A stretch of 55,511 nt of DNA from CALBZH01 sp964538515. GTDB taxonomy: Bacteria; Desulfobacterota; Syntrophobacteria; Syntrophobacterales; Syntrophobacteraceae. Below, in pieces: positions 16,001 to 24,938 of this stretch. Position numbers and translations under genes: made by a program. Within the stretch, counting starts at the first letter, position 1, and every line of letters begins with the position of its first letter. The stretch spans positions 1 through 55,511 of the forward strand of contig CAZIEW010000031.1 of assembly GCA_964538515.1 (NCBI GenBank), written 5' to 3'. Below the pieces are notes generated by a model that was not told the DNA's origin, made no database searches, and saw only the letters and a program-made list of their open reading frames with translations.

Positions 16001-16483
16001 TCATGGCATCTCCTTGATGGAAAGCAGGAACTTCCGTTCGAGCTGAAAGGTTTGGTCGTAACGGTAAATGTGCAGGGCCATGGCGAGCCAGCAGAGGTCG
16101 CGCACGGCGGTCTTCCAGCTCATCGGGTCTTCCAGGCTGTGGAAGCATCCGCAGCCGATGGGGATGTCCCGGGCCAGGGTGACCACAACCAGAAAGGTGA
16201 ACAGCGTGAGCAGGCCGCTGATGATGGCCGCCGCCGCTTTGGTGCGGATTCCCGCAACGAGCAGCAGGCCGCTGATGAGCTCCAGCCAGGGCATGACGAT
16301 CGCCAGGGCATTGACTCCCCAATAGGGCACGACCTGATAGTTGGCGATCGTTTCCGCGAATTCGCCCGTGTAGTTGATCTTGTACATGCTGGCATAGATG
16401 AAGAGTCCGCCGATGTAGAGCCGAAGTGCCAGCGTGGTGCAGGGGTGTGTGAGCAGCGCTCGTGCAAGATCGATCGGCTTCAT
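16001..16483 (-). CDS. DoxX/MauE-type membrane protein
   Basis: 160 residues and four TM helices: LALRLYIGGLFIYASMYK, ALAIVMPWLELISGLLLVAG, AAAIISGLLTLFTFLVVVTL, and a last one around RDLCWLAMALHI. It contains GCGCFH, the Cys pair seen in MauE/DoxX proteins that work with thioredoxin-like partners in periplasmic disulfide chemistry. The start ATG overlaps the upstream stop by four bases. With the TlpA-like protein three genes upstream it probably forms a membrane thiol-redox pair. Electron donor and acceptor are not known. Confidence 0.85.
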   Translation of the reverse strand: MKPIDLARALLTHPCTTLALRLYIGGLFIYASMYKINYTGEFAETIANYQVVPYWGVNALAIVMPWLELISGLLLVAGIRTKAAAAIISGLLTLFTFLVVVTLARDIPIGCGCFHSLEDPMSWKTAVRDLCWLAMALHIYRYDQTFQLERKFLLSIKEMP

Positions 16484-18234
16484 GGTCCGCTCCGAGGCGC
16501 TTCCCGACCCCAGTCCTCGATTGCCCCTACCAGAACACGAACGTCTTCATGATCGCGTCGTTTCAATCGGTGGGCGACATCTTCGTCGTAGCGCCTGCTT
16601 ACGGTCCGACCGTAAACGATGATGGTTGTGTCGGCCGGGAGTCGTGCGACTTTCATCATATAGACGAGATCAAAAAGGGATGGGGGCAAGTTGAGAGCGC
16701 CCTCGATATGCTGTTGATCATGGAGCTCCTTGGGCCTTGCATCGACCAGGATGGCTTTGCCTCCTTGCACCAGTTGCCTGGCTTCTACGCTGCCCATGGT
16801 TTGGACGGGTGGACGGCGCCAGGATTCCGGTACCAACGGCAGGGACTGGGGATTGGTGTAGTTGAAAAGCAGGCCGAGAAATGCTGCCAGCACACCGATG
16901 AGCACGAAATCGATGGGCCTTGCCGTGCCCAGTCGCGCGATCTCCCGCTCGACCACGGACCTCAGATGGGTCTTGGCTTTCTCCAAAAGGGTGATCTTGA
17001 AGCGTGCCTCGCGGAGCTCGGTGATGGTTTGCGTGAGGTCTTCGTTTCGTGCGGCGAGATCCTCGTTGAGAGCCGCAATGGTTCGAAAGGATTTGGCGTT
17101 TTTCAGGAACGGCAGAAAATTGGACGTAAGGGATTCAAGCAGGCTTGCATCGTCTTCGGAGATCGGCAGGCCCGAGAGGCGGGATCCGAAGCACGCGAGC
17201 CCGAGGAGCGACTGATCCACCATGAACAGCAGCCCCACGGCCGGGAGCAGCCCCACAGCCGCTTCAGCGGGGAGCAGGGAGCTGTCGATGCGCGTGACGG
17301 TCATGGGGGTGAGGCTTCGCTTCGCTGATGAGCCCATGCATTGGTAAATGAGCCGCTCGGCTTCGGGGCCGGTCAATGCTGGCATCTCCGCTGCCGATCC
17401 GCGGACCACCGTCCGCACGAGCTCAGATTCTCGGTCAACCAGCAGGAGGCTGGCGCTCCCGATGGCGATCGATCCCATGGAAACCAGGATGTAGGTCTGC
17501 AGAAGCTCGTCCGTCTGGAGGATGGAGCTCAGCTCCGCCGTCAGGTCCGAGAGCGTACTCAGTTGATGGATTTTCCGATCAAGCTCATTGCGGGCGCGGT
17601 CGGCCGATTCCAGGGCCTGTTGCAGGGTGATGTTCTTGCGCTCGAGATCGGCATTGAGCTGTTGGATGCTCGCGAGGGTCAGAACTCGGGAGAGTGCCCC
17701 GACGAACACGTTGGCGAAGTGCTCCAGGATGTCCAGCTCCTCACGATCCAAAGGGACTCGCGTGATGCGCTTCCCGATGGCCGCGGCGCCGCAGAGCTTC
17801 TCTCCCATTGGCCAAGCGATCAAAAGCTCCCAGTCTTCGCCGACCCAAGCGGCCTCGCTTCCGGATGCAGTGGTCAAAACGACCAGCCCCGAATGCTTAC
17901 CACTCGATTTGACCCGCTCGGCGAGCAGTCTGGCGGCGATGCGGGGAAGCTTCTCCCCAAGTGGTGCGGTCTCCGTCTCTGGAATGCCGCGGCTGGCGGT
18001 GAAAGACGCTTCGAGGGTCCTTGTCCCGAAGAGTCCAACCCATCCTTTCGTGATCCCGAATGTTCCCAGGATGGTCAGAAGGAAGCTCTCGGCAAGCTTC
18101 CGGGGATGGCTGAGGCTGCCCAGCTCCCGGGACGCTTCGGAAAGGGCTCTGAGGTATACGGCCCTCCGCTCCGCCCTCTCGGGCCCTTCGCCCGCGCCTC
18201 TTGCGCTCTCGAGATCCGGGATCGATGCTTTCAT
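16480..18234 (-). CDS. GAF-GAF-coiled coil-TM-rhodanese protein with inactive rhodanese
   Basis: 584 residues of unusual architecture. There are two GAF-like sensor domains (about residues 25-200 and 240-385) separated by a coiled coil (LNADLERKNITLQQALESAD), then a second coiled coil (LNEDLAARNEDLTQTITELR). A single TM at 440-460 (FVLIGVLAAFLGLLF) leads to a C-terminal rhodanese domain (480-584; ILVDARPKELHDQQHIEGALNL). The rhodanese active-site loop reads VYGRTVSRR where active enzymes have a Cys, so Gly542 replaces the nucleophile. The GAF region would be cytoplasmic and the rhodanese periplasmic, beside the TlpA and DoxX proteins. One base separates it from the TlpA gene. Probably a redox or sulfur-ligand sensor scaffold, by inference. 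Confidence 0.82.
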   Translation of the reverse strand: MKASIPDLESARGAGEGPERAERRAVYLRALSEASRELGSLSHPRKLAESFLLTILGTFGITKGWVGLFGTRTLEASFTASRGIPETETAPLGEKLPRIAARLLAERVKSSGKHSGLVVLTTASGSEAAWVGEDWELLIAWPMGEKLCGAAAIGKRITRVPLDREELDILEHFANVFVGALSRVLTLASIQQLNADLERKNITLQQALESADRARNELDRKIHQLSTLSDLTAELSSILQTDELLQTYILVSMGSIAIGSASLLLVDRESELVRTVVRGSAAEMPALTGPEAERLIYQCMGSSAKRSLTPMTVTRIDSSLLPAEAAVGLLPAVGLLFMVDQSLLGLACFGSRLSGLPISEDDASLLESLTSNFLPFLKNAKSFRTIAALNEDLAARNEDLTQTITELREARFKITLLEKAKTHLRSVVEREIARLGTARPIDFVLIGVLAAFLGLLFNYTNPQSLPLVPESWRRPPVQTMGSVEARQLVQGGKAILVDARPKELHDQQHIEGALNLPPSLFDLVYMMKVARLPADTTIIVYGRTVSRRYDEDVAHRLKRRDHEDVRVLVGAIEDWGREAPRSGP

Positions 18235-18235
18235 G

Positions 18236-18811
18236 CTAGCTCAGAAGTCCCTGGATCTTCTCGAAATAAGCGTCCATGTCTTCAATGACTCCAAGGTGGG
18301 CATCCAGGACCTTTCCGCTCTTGTCCAGGATAAGCGTGTAGGGGGTCCGAGGCTGTCCGAGGAGCTTATGCACCCCAAAGGATTCGTCGGGGACGATCGG
18401 GTATTCATAGACGCCGTTCGTGCGAAGGTGGTCGATTTCGATGGGATTTCCACCGGCGGCCACGGCCAGCAGCTTCACCTTGCTCGCAAGCCTCTTCTTC
18501 TCAATGCGCTCGACCAGCTTGTTGAAAAGCGGTGCCTGCTGATGGCAGAGGGGACAGTAGACGCCGATGATCTCGACGATGAGCAGCTGAGCCTGGATGT
18601 CCTGGAGCTTGAACGTCCCTGCTCCAAGCCCCAGGTACTCCCTGTCCTTCTCGATGGCCGGAGCTTGAAGGGTAAAGTCAGGGAGGGTCTTGCCCTTTTC
18701 GGGCAAATCGGCGGCTCTGCCCGGATACGGCGCGCAAAGGGATCCTATTAGACAAGTCGCCACAAGGACAAAGGCGAGGCGTGCTTCCTTCAGCCGTCCT
18801 GCTCTAGGCAT
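18236..18811 (-). CDS. TlpA-like periplasmic thioredoxin
   Basis: 191 residues. A signal peptide (FVLVATCLIGSLCAPYPGRA) is followed by an AhpC/TlpA-type thioredoxin fold: LPDFTLQAP, EIIGVYCPLCHQQAP with redox Cys86 and Cys89 (CPLC), and cis-Pro loop RTPYTLILD. Its start overlaps the end of the REC-STAS gene by eight bases. It is probably a disulfide reductase or oxidase working with the DoxX/MauE-type protein. Location between a two-component regulator and a GAF/rhodanese protein suggests the operon senses or adjusts periplasmic redox state. Confidence 0.88.
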   Translation of the reverse strand: MPRAGRLKEARLAFVLVATCLIGSLCAPYPGRAADLPEKGKTLPDFTLQAPAIEKDREYLGLGAGTFKLQDIQAQLLIVEIIGVYCPLCHQQAPLFNKLVERIEKKRLASKVKLLAVAAGGNPIEIDHLRTNGVYEYPIVPDESFGVHKLLGQPRTPYTLILDKSGKVLDAHLGVIEDMDAYFEKIQGLLS

Positions 18812-19514
18812 CGAGGGCCTCCTGCTCGGAATCGTAAAGGGTCACCAAATCGACAATGCCGACGATCTTGAAGACGCGACGAAAGCTCTCGGATACGCCG
18901 CACACCCTCAGCTCCCGGCCTGCCTTCTGAGCCTCCAGGATCAACTGGGAGAGAATGCCCATGCCGGCGCCGTTGATCGACACGTTGGGGTCAAGGCTCA
19001 GCACGATTCGCGATTTGCCTGCCTGGATGGCCTCCTGATACGCTTCCTGCAGCTGTGGCTCGGACTGCGCCGTGATGCTCCCCTGCACCCGTATCACGGC
19101 CGCGGCTTCCCCCATCGTCACGGTCGCCTGCCGGGACTGCGTTTCGACGAGCTGGATTCGCTCCTTGGCGCGCTCAAGCGCTTGCTCGAGGGCCTGCCGC
19201 TGAATGGGCTTGTTGATGAAGTCGGTGGCATCGAGGTTCAATGCCTTGATCGCCAAGTCCATGTCCCCGTGGCCGGTGATCACGATGACTTCCGCCTTGG
19301 GGTCGATCGCTTTAATGCGCCGCAGCACCTCGATCCCGTCCATTCCGGGCATCTTGATGTCGGTGAGGACAATGGAAGGCCGTTCGCGTTCAAACACCTC
19401 CAGACCTTCCCGTCCGTTCTCGGCCGTGAGCACCTCGTATCCATAGGCATTCAGAGTGAGGCGAAACATGGCGAGGGTCGGTTTTTCGTCATCTATTACA
19501 AGGACCGTATTCAT
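18804..19514 (-). CDS. Response regulator with REC and STAS domains
   Basis: 236 residues. The receiver domain has Asp52 in LTDIKMPGMDG, T/S switch in VITGHGD and Lys102 in INKPI. A short helical linker (ALEQALERAKERIQLVE) leads to a C-terminal STAS domain (about 135-236; VTMGEAAAVIRVQGSITAQS, VSINGAGMGILSQLI). STAS domains bind anti-sigma kinases or other STAS partners, so output is protein-protein rather than DNA binding. The partner may be the RsbW-like protein 8 kb away, but that is a guess. Overlaps the kinase stop (ATGA). Confidence 0.9.
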   Translation of the reverse strand: MNTVLVIDDEKPTLAMFRLTLNAYGYEVLTAENGREGLEVFERERPSIVLTDIKMPGMDGIEVLRRIKAIDPKAEVIVITGHGDMDLAIKALNLDATDFINKPIQRQALEQALERAKERIQLVETQSRQATVTMGEAAAVIRVQGSITAQSEPQLQEAYQEAIQAGKSRIVLSLDPNVSINGAGMGILSQLILEAQKAGRELRVCGVSESFRRVFKIVGIVDLVTLYDSEQEALDA

Positions 19515-21550
19515 TGAGATAGGACTCCTTCATATGTATTTGAAGCAGCGATCGGAAAGCTCAAAATGAATCGCGTGCCTTCTCCCTGCGTGCTCTGAAA
19601 TTGAATATCGCCTCCATAATCTTGAACGATCCCATAAGTAATAGCCAAACCAAGTCCCATGTCGAGGCTGGTTTCCTTGGTCGTAAAGAAAGGCTCAAAG
19701 ATCTTGTTTCTGACGCTATCCGGTATGCCGGCACCATTATCATCGATATCAACCATTACATTTCCAGACGATTCATAAGACCTAATATAGATATATCCTT
19801 CTTCTTTAAACTCATTCTTTTCATTTTTTTCATTGATGGCATCACGTGCATTGTTGACAAGGTTGAAAAATACCTGTTGGAGTCGATTGTCCTGGGCCAG
19901 AACCGGATGAATATCTTCTGTAAGGTCAAGCGTGATTTTTATGTTTTCCAATTCAAACTGCCGCCTCACCAGCGAATAGACATTGCGGATCGGCTTATTG
20001 ATGTGGACCGCTTCGCGCGTGAGATCCGCCTTTCTCCCGAAGGCCCGCAGGGTATTGATGATGTCAGCGGCCCGGTCCACCTGGGCACTGATTTCGGACA
20101 CGACCTGGTGCAGCTGCTCTTTGGGGAGGTCCAACTTTCTTTCGATGGTCATCATGAGAAAATCGCTCCCCATCTTGATGGCATTGAGGGGCTGGTTCAG
20201 CTCATGGGCCATGCCGGCCGACATTTCACCCAGGGATTTCATCTTGCTGGCCTGGATGAGCTGGGCGTCCTTCTCCATCATTTCAGTGACATCGGCGGCC
20301 GAGATGATGATGGACGGGCGTCCCTTGTAGCTGATGTGGCACGCATGGAGGTTCACGAAAAAGGGTTTGCCTCCCTTCTTCTGGTGCAGCTGTTTCTGAA
20401 AGGATATACACCCCTGCGCGTCACCCTCACCGGCATAAAACGCCGTCGAGGTCCCTCCGTGCTCCGCTTCCAGCTCGATAAACCGCTTGCCGATCAGCTC
20501 GCCCTTAGCGTACCCGTAAAGCTCCACTGCGCGCGGGTTGGCATCGATGATCTCGAGGGTCGAGGAATCCACGACAAAAATCGGGTCCGGCCCGCTGTCG
20601 AAAAGCGAACGATACTTCTCTTCCGATTCGTGCAGTCGGCGGCGATACAGCTTGATACTCCACACCATGTTGTGGAAGGAATCGGCCAGCTGCACCACCT
20701 CGTCGCCGCCCCGCTTCCGGTAAAAGACGCACTGTTGGCAGATGCGCAGGTTTTCTCGGTCCTGGCGGCTGGCTTCGGCATCGGGTGTGACCAGATCGTC
20801 GAAATGCCAGCACGGAAGGTCCGTGTTCGCGTACGCCGGACAATCGGATGAATCCCATCCTTGAGCGACACCTCCCAGGTCCAGGTTGATGTCGAAGTTG
20901 CCTCGGCTCAGCTCATCGGAGATCCGCGTCAGCCTGAAGATCGGCATGGTGATGTACTTGGCGATCTTGTGGCTCATGATGAAGATGAGGATGATGACCA
21001 TGGAGATGAAGCCCAGGAACGTGAACCGCAGCTTGGCCACCAGGCTGTCGATGTGGCTCTTCTGCAGACCGACATGGACGGTCCCGATGCGGTAGATGCC
21101 CTCCTTGATGGGAATGGCGATGTCATAGGCCGCGCGGTCGAAGACGGTCAGCAGTTGCACGCTCTTGCTCTGGTCGGGAGGCACCGTGTTCACGAGGCGC
21201 AGCTCGTCTGGGAAGGGGCGGGTGAAGGTGTGGCTGAGGACGTTGTTTTCGCGGTCGACCACGAACACGTAGGCGACCAGGTGCTTGCGCTCCTGGAGCT
21301 GCATTTCATCGAAGATGAGGCTCAAGAGCAAGGTGTAGTTCTTCTCCAGGATAAAGCCGCTTCCGCGCTCGGCAATGGTCCGGGCAATGGCGATCCCCCG
21401 CAGCTCAAGCTCCGAGATGAGACTCGAAACCAGGATCCATCGCGCGAGAAATGCGATGGCCGAACTGCAGATGAGCATCACCGCCAGGATGGAGAAAAAG
21501 ATTTTGTTCTTGAGGCTGGTTCCGCTGAAAGGCTTCAATGTGGGTCCCAT
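19511..21550 (-). CDS. Sensor histidine kinase with HAMP, Cys cluster and PAS
   Basis: 679 residues. TM1 (FFSILAVMLICSSAIAFLA) precedes a periplasmic sensor of about 150 residues (VFVVDRENNVLSHTF), then TM2 (FLGFISMVIILIFIM) and HAMP. A linker has a four-Cys cluster: DCPAY, PCWHFDD, ICQQC. PAS follows (DPIFVVDSSTLEIIDANPRA), then HisKA with His in GMAHELNQPLNAIK and HATPase_c (NLVNNARDAI, DDNGAGIPD, FEPFFTTKE, GLGLAITYG). The start at ATG 21550 is 20 bases after the binding-protein gene. GC content falls at the catalytic end (19600-19900). It probably receives the signal from the co-encoded binding lipoprotein. Confidence 0.9.
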   Translation of the reverse strand: MGPTLKPFSGTSLKNKIFFSILAVMLICSSAIAFLARWILVSSLISELELRGIAIARTIAERGSGFILEKNYTLLLSLIFDEMQLQERKHLVAYVFVVDRENNVLSHTFTRPFPDELRLVNTVPPDQSKSVQLLTVFDRAAYDIAIPIKEGIYRIGTVHVGLQKSHIDSLVAKLRFTFLGFISMVIILIFIMSHKIAKYITMPIFRLTRISDELSRGNFDINLDLGGVAQGWDSSDCPAYANTDLPCWHFDDLVTPDAEASRQDRENLRICQQCVFYRKRGGDEVVQLADSFHNMVWSIKLYRRRLHESEEKYRSLFDSGPDPIFVVDSSTLEIIDANPRAVELYGYAKGELIGKRFIELEAEHGGTSTAFYAGEGDAQGCISFQKQLHQKKGGKPFFVNLHACHISYKGRPSIIISAADVTEMMEKDAQLIQASKMKSLGEMSAGMAHELNQPLNAIKMGSDFLMMTIERKLDLPKEQLHQVVSEISAQVDRAADIINTLRAFGRKADLTREAVHINKPIRNVYSLVRRQFELENIKITLDLTEDIHPVLAQDNRLQQVFFNLVNNARDAINEKNEKNEFKEEGYIYIRSYESSGNVMVDIDDNGAGIPDSVRNKIFEPFFTTKETSLDMGLGLAITYGIVQDYGGDIQFQSTQGEGTRFILSFPIAASNTYEGVLSQ

Positions 21551-21570
21551 CGCGGCAACAGGGTTGTGGT

Positions 21571-22803
21571 TCAAAATGCCGGATTCGTCAGGGCCTTTCG
21601 GATGTCCTGCCAATCGTTCACGAGCACGAACTGACCTGCTCGCAGCCGGGTGAAGTAAACGCGATCCAGCCCCTGGTGATCCGTCGGACTGAACGACAGG
21701 CTGGTGTCGGGAAACAGGGGAAAGTCGCGGATCGACTCAATCGCTTCGATGAATCCTTCCCGGGTCAGGTTGCGTCCGGCCCTGAGGAGTCCTTCCACCA
21801 GGACCTTGGCGTTGATGAAGCCTTCAAGGCCCACAAAATTGGGCTTGTCCCCCGGGAAATGTCGTTTCAAAAGGGCCACATATTCAGATGCGGTTTCGGG
21901 CAGATCGCTCGCATTGTGCCCCTCGGGCGGCGGCACCACCTGGGACATGATGACCGTCGCATCGCTTGCCTCCAACCGCCTTGCCAGCTCGTCCGCTCCC
22001 ACGAACGAAACCAGGTAGTAGACGGGATTGAATCCTTGCTGGTGAGCCAGCTTGATGAACTTGGCGCAGGGCTCGTAGGTGCCGATCATGGAGACTGCCT
22101 CGGCTCCCGAGGCGAGAATCTTCTGGAGACCTTCTTCCACGTCGAGAGTCCCTCGAATGTAGGACCCACGCGCCACGGGAGCCAGTTCATGGCGCTCGAG
22201 CGCAAGCTCCATCCCCGTCAGTCCGTCGAAGCCGTACGCGTCATACTGGTAAAAGACGGCCGTCTTCCGGATCCCCAAATCGCGAACAAGGTGATCCACC
22301 GCCGCCCCTGTTTCTTCATAATAGGAGGCCCGAACATTGATGACGAAGTGGCTGAGGGGGTCACGCAGCGCGTTGGCGCCCGTGAACATGCCGAGCAGCG
22401 GGATCCTGGCTTCTTCGACCAGGGGAAGGATCTTCACCGTGGTCGGCGTGCCGACGTAGGAGAAGAGGGCGAACACGCGATCCTCGACGATGAGGCGCTG
22501 GGTGTTCGCGAGGCACTTCGGTGGGTCGTAGCTGTCATCGTAGGCGATGACCCTGATGGTTCTGCCGTGGATGCCGCCGCGCTCGTTGACATCCCGAATG
22601 TAGGAAAGAAAGCCGCGCATGGTCTGGGTGCCGAGGTAGCTCGCATGCCCCTCCAGTGCGAGCGAGGACCCCAGCAGGATCTCGCTATCCGTGACGCCTG
22701 GTGTCGGCTCCATCGGCTCGTACGTCTGGCGTCTTTCGTCGCAGCCGGCAAGCAAAAGGAGCCCCAGAAGACTTGCACAAACAGAAACCCGAAGGCGGTG
22801 CAC
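21571..22803 (-). CDS. ABC-type branched-chain amino acid binding lipoprotein (LivJ-like)
   Basis: 410 residues. A lipoprotein signal with lipobox LLLAGC is followed by a type I periplasmic-binding fold: ILLGSSLALEGHASYLGTQTM, IRVIAYDDSYDPPKC, ALFSYVGTPTTVKILP, TAVFYQYDAYGFDGL, then MIGTYEPCAKFIKLA. No permease or ATPase genes follow. It heads an operon with a histidine kinase whose own periplasmic domain is modest, so it probably serves as a ligand-binding sensor subunit rather than in uptake. Ligand unknown. Confidence 0.88.
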   Translation of the reverse strand: MHRLRVSVCASLLGLLLLAGCDERRQTYEPMEPTPGVTDSEILLGSSLALEGHASYLGTQTMRGFLSYIRDVNERGGIHGRTIRVIAYDDSYDPPKCLANTQRLIVEDRVFALFSYVGTPTTVKILPLVEEARIPLLGMFTGANALRDPLSHFVINVRASYYEETGAAVDHLVRDLGIRKTAVFYQYDAYGFDGLTGMELALERHELAPVARGSYIRGTLDVEEGLQKILASGAEAVSMIGTYEPCAKFIKLAHQQGFNPVYYLVSFVGADELARRLEASDATVIMSQVVPPPEGHNASDLPETASEYVALLKRHFPGDKPNFVGLEGFINAKVLVEGLLRAGRNLTREGFIEAIESIRDFPLFPDTSLSFSPTDHQGLDRVYFTRLRAGQFVLVNDWQDIRKALTNPAF

Positions 22804-22989
22804 GCATCACTCCGCAGCGTGTTCGAGTCGCTGTAAGAAGGGGCAGCAGACTCGCATTGAACGAGGGAAAGCGCTTTGCCTCCTCATCGGTTAACGGCCT
22901 TGGGCGAAGTCGCGTTCAAACAAAAACCGGACGGTCTTTTCAGCAGAGGAGCGGTTGAGGAAGAACCTGCCGAAGGGAGGCGCAAATCG

Positions 22990-23019
22990 ATTATAGTTCG
23001 GTTGCGTTAAATGGTTCAA
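22990..23019 (-). promoter_or_regulatory. Candidate sigma-70 promoter for the seven-gene operon
   Basis: On the minus strand: TTGAAC (23019-23014), 18 bases, TATAAT (22995-22990). It would give a leader of about 180 bases before the binding-protein ATG. The remainder of the 22804-23186 gap is non-coding, with a partial inverted repeat GAGGAATT / AATTTCCTC around 23058-23086. Confidence 0.6.
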
Positions 23020-23186
23020 CACGAGAATGATCGAGTGATCCCGCGTCCAGAAGGATGAGGAATTCCAGGAATGAGAAATTTCCTCGACGGACACCCTGAA
23101 TCGATTTATCCTAATCAACAATTGCGGTTTTTCTCGTCTGCGGACGAGCCCGATAACCTTCCCTCTCGATGACCGAAGGCATTCTG

Positions 23187-24938
23187 ATGAATCTGCCCGG
23201 TTTTGGCTCGCGTTGGTTTGCAAGACAGGTCCCCGTCGGCATTGCAGCCTTCATGCTCACCGTGATGGTGACGCCATGGGCGCCTTGCGGTTACGCCCAG
23301 CCGATTGCCTATTCGAGTGATTTCAATGATGGACGTGCCGAAGGCTGGCAGCTGGAATCCAATTGGCAGGTCAAAGAGGGCCGGCTCATGGCCCGCGGGC
23401 CCGGATGGGCACGCTATCGCAACGGCACTTGGGAAGATCTGAATCTGTCCTTTGTAATCGACGCTGCAACGACGGGTCTGCAGGCGAGTATCCGGATCAG
23501 CGACAAGGGACGATACGGAGTGGCTTTCAGGCCGGAGCGGGGAGGGCTCGCCGTGTACCTCTTCAAGGAAACGGTGGCTGCCGGCCCCAATGTGTTTCGG
23601 GATCTCGGCAAGGGGCGTGTCCCCATACGAGGCTCCCTCCGTGGGCTTCGCGTTGAGATCTCTGCCAAGGACGACACCATTTCCGTCACGGTGAACGGCA
23701 AGCGCGCCTTGTCTGCCCGCGATCCCGAGCCGCTGCCTGCCGGCATCATCGGATTTCAATCCCTCAAAGACTCCCAGGCCAATGTGGATGACGTCCTTGT
23801 TCGCGCCGAGCGTCCCTCGCTCAGGGTCCCGGCGTTGATCGGCAAACCCGCCGCGGAGGCTCGCAGACAGCTTGTTGAGTTGGGGTTGGCTGTGGGACAG
23901 ACGAGGGAGCGCCCGGCGGACCTCAAAGAGGGGTTGGTCGTCGACCAGCATCCGGCGGAAGGGACCCGGGCGGCTCCGGGAACTGCCGTCGATCTCGTGA
24001 TCTCCACGGGGCATCAGCAGGTAGACGTTCCACGCTTGATCGGAACGAGACGCGGGGAAGCCCTTCGCATGATCCGGGAGGCTGGGCTGAAAGTGGGCGG
24101 GATCCGTCAGGCAGACAGCGCTCGTGATGACGTGGTCGTCATCGATCAGGATCCCGGGCCGGGAGTCCGCGTTTCCAGCGGCTCAGCGGTTTCCATCACA
24201 GTGGCTGGAAGCGAGCTCGTCGAAGTCCCGCGGGTGACCGAAAAGGGTTTAAAGACTGCCCGGGAGGCGCTTGAAGGATCCAGGCTGGCTGTCGGGGAGA
24301 TCTCCAGGAAGCCCTCGGATGCGACCCTGGATACGGTTCTTGACCAGCACCCGAAGCCCGGCTCGCGCGTGCCGCCCGGCTCTCCGGTGCAGCTCTGGGT
24401 TTCATCAGGACCTGCAGCCGATGCAATGCAGGTCGATGTTCCGAAACTCATCGGGCATAGACGGGAAGAGGCCGGTCCGATCCTGAGCAGGGCCGGGCTG
24501 GAGGTTGGAAAGATCCAGGAGCGGGCTTCTTCGGCAGAACCGGGGACCATCCTTGAGCAGGACCCCGCTCCCAACGCCCGTGTTCTCAGTCGCTCCGCAG
24601 TCGACCTCTGGGTGGCTGCCGCCGCCAATGCCGGGCCCCTTCCACAAGGCGGGGGAATGGGCTGGTTTTTCCCGGCCGTGGTTGCAGGTCTGCTTGGAAT
24701 AATGGCCGGTTACTGGGGAGCCAAAGGCTTTGGAAGCCGTGGAGCGCGTACGCGTCAACCGGTTCCTCAGATCACGGTTCGGGTGCTTCAGGATTCGGGA
24801 GAGCAAGCCATGGCGACGACGCCATCGGGACCGGCGCTTGCCGCCCTGCGCTGCCGGGTGATCCCTGACGCGGGGAAGCAGCAGCTGCATATTTCAGGCA
24901 CTGTGCAAATCGACGATGAGGATACCCATGGTGGATGA
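23187..24938 (+). CDS. Exported four-PASTA-domain membrane protein without a kinase domain
   Basis: About 583 residues. A signal segment (AAFMLTVMVTPWAPCGYA) is followed by a LamG/DUF1080-like beta-sandwich (about 45-205; YSSDFNDGRAEGWQLES, YGVAFRPERGGLAVYLF). Four PASTA repeats come next, starting VPALIGKPAAEARRQL, VPRLIGTRRGEALRMI, VPRVTEKGLKTAREAL and VPKLIGHRREEAGPIL, each ending in a [DE]QxPxxG-type segment. Then come a Gly-rich linker, one TM (FFPAVVAGLLGIMAGYWGA) and a C-terminal domain. PASTA repeats normally sit on Ser/Thr kinases or PBPs; no catalytic domain is present here. An ATG at 23169 is an alternative start. Role in the cell envelope is inferred. Confidence 0.85.
   Translation: MNLPGFGSRWFARQVPVGIAAFMLTVMVTPWAPCGYAQPIAYSSDFNDGRAEGWQLESNWQVKEGRLMARGPGWARYRNGTWEDLNLSFVIDAATTGLQASIRISDKGRYGVAFRPERGGLAVYLFKETVAAGPNVFRDLGKGRVPIRGSLRGLRVEISAKDDTISVTVNGKRALSARDPEPLPAGIIGFQSLKDSQANVDDVLVRAERPSLRVPALIGKPAAEARRQLVELGLAVGQTRERPADLKEGLVVDQHPAEGTRAAPGTAVDLVISTGHQQVDVPRLIGTRRGEALRMIREAGLKVGGIRQADSARDDVVVIDQDPGPGVRVSSGSAVSITVAGSELVEVPRVTEKGLKTAREALEGSRLAVGEISRKPSDATLDTVLDQHPKPGSRVPPGSPVQLWVSSGPAADAMQVDVPKLIGHRREEAGPILSRAGLEVGKIQERASSAEPGTILEQDPAPNARVLSRSAVDLWVAAAANAGPLPQGGGMGWFFPAVVAGLLGIMAGYWGAKGFGSRGARTRQPVPQITVRVLQDSGEQAMATTPSGPALAALRCRVIPDAGKQQLHISGTVQIDDEDTHGG

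Noticed and set aside
16462..17328. Plus-strand frames opposite the GAF-rhodanese protein
   Set aside because: The minus-strand protein has clear domains and operon spacing; the plus-strand translation has none.
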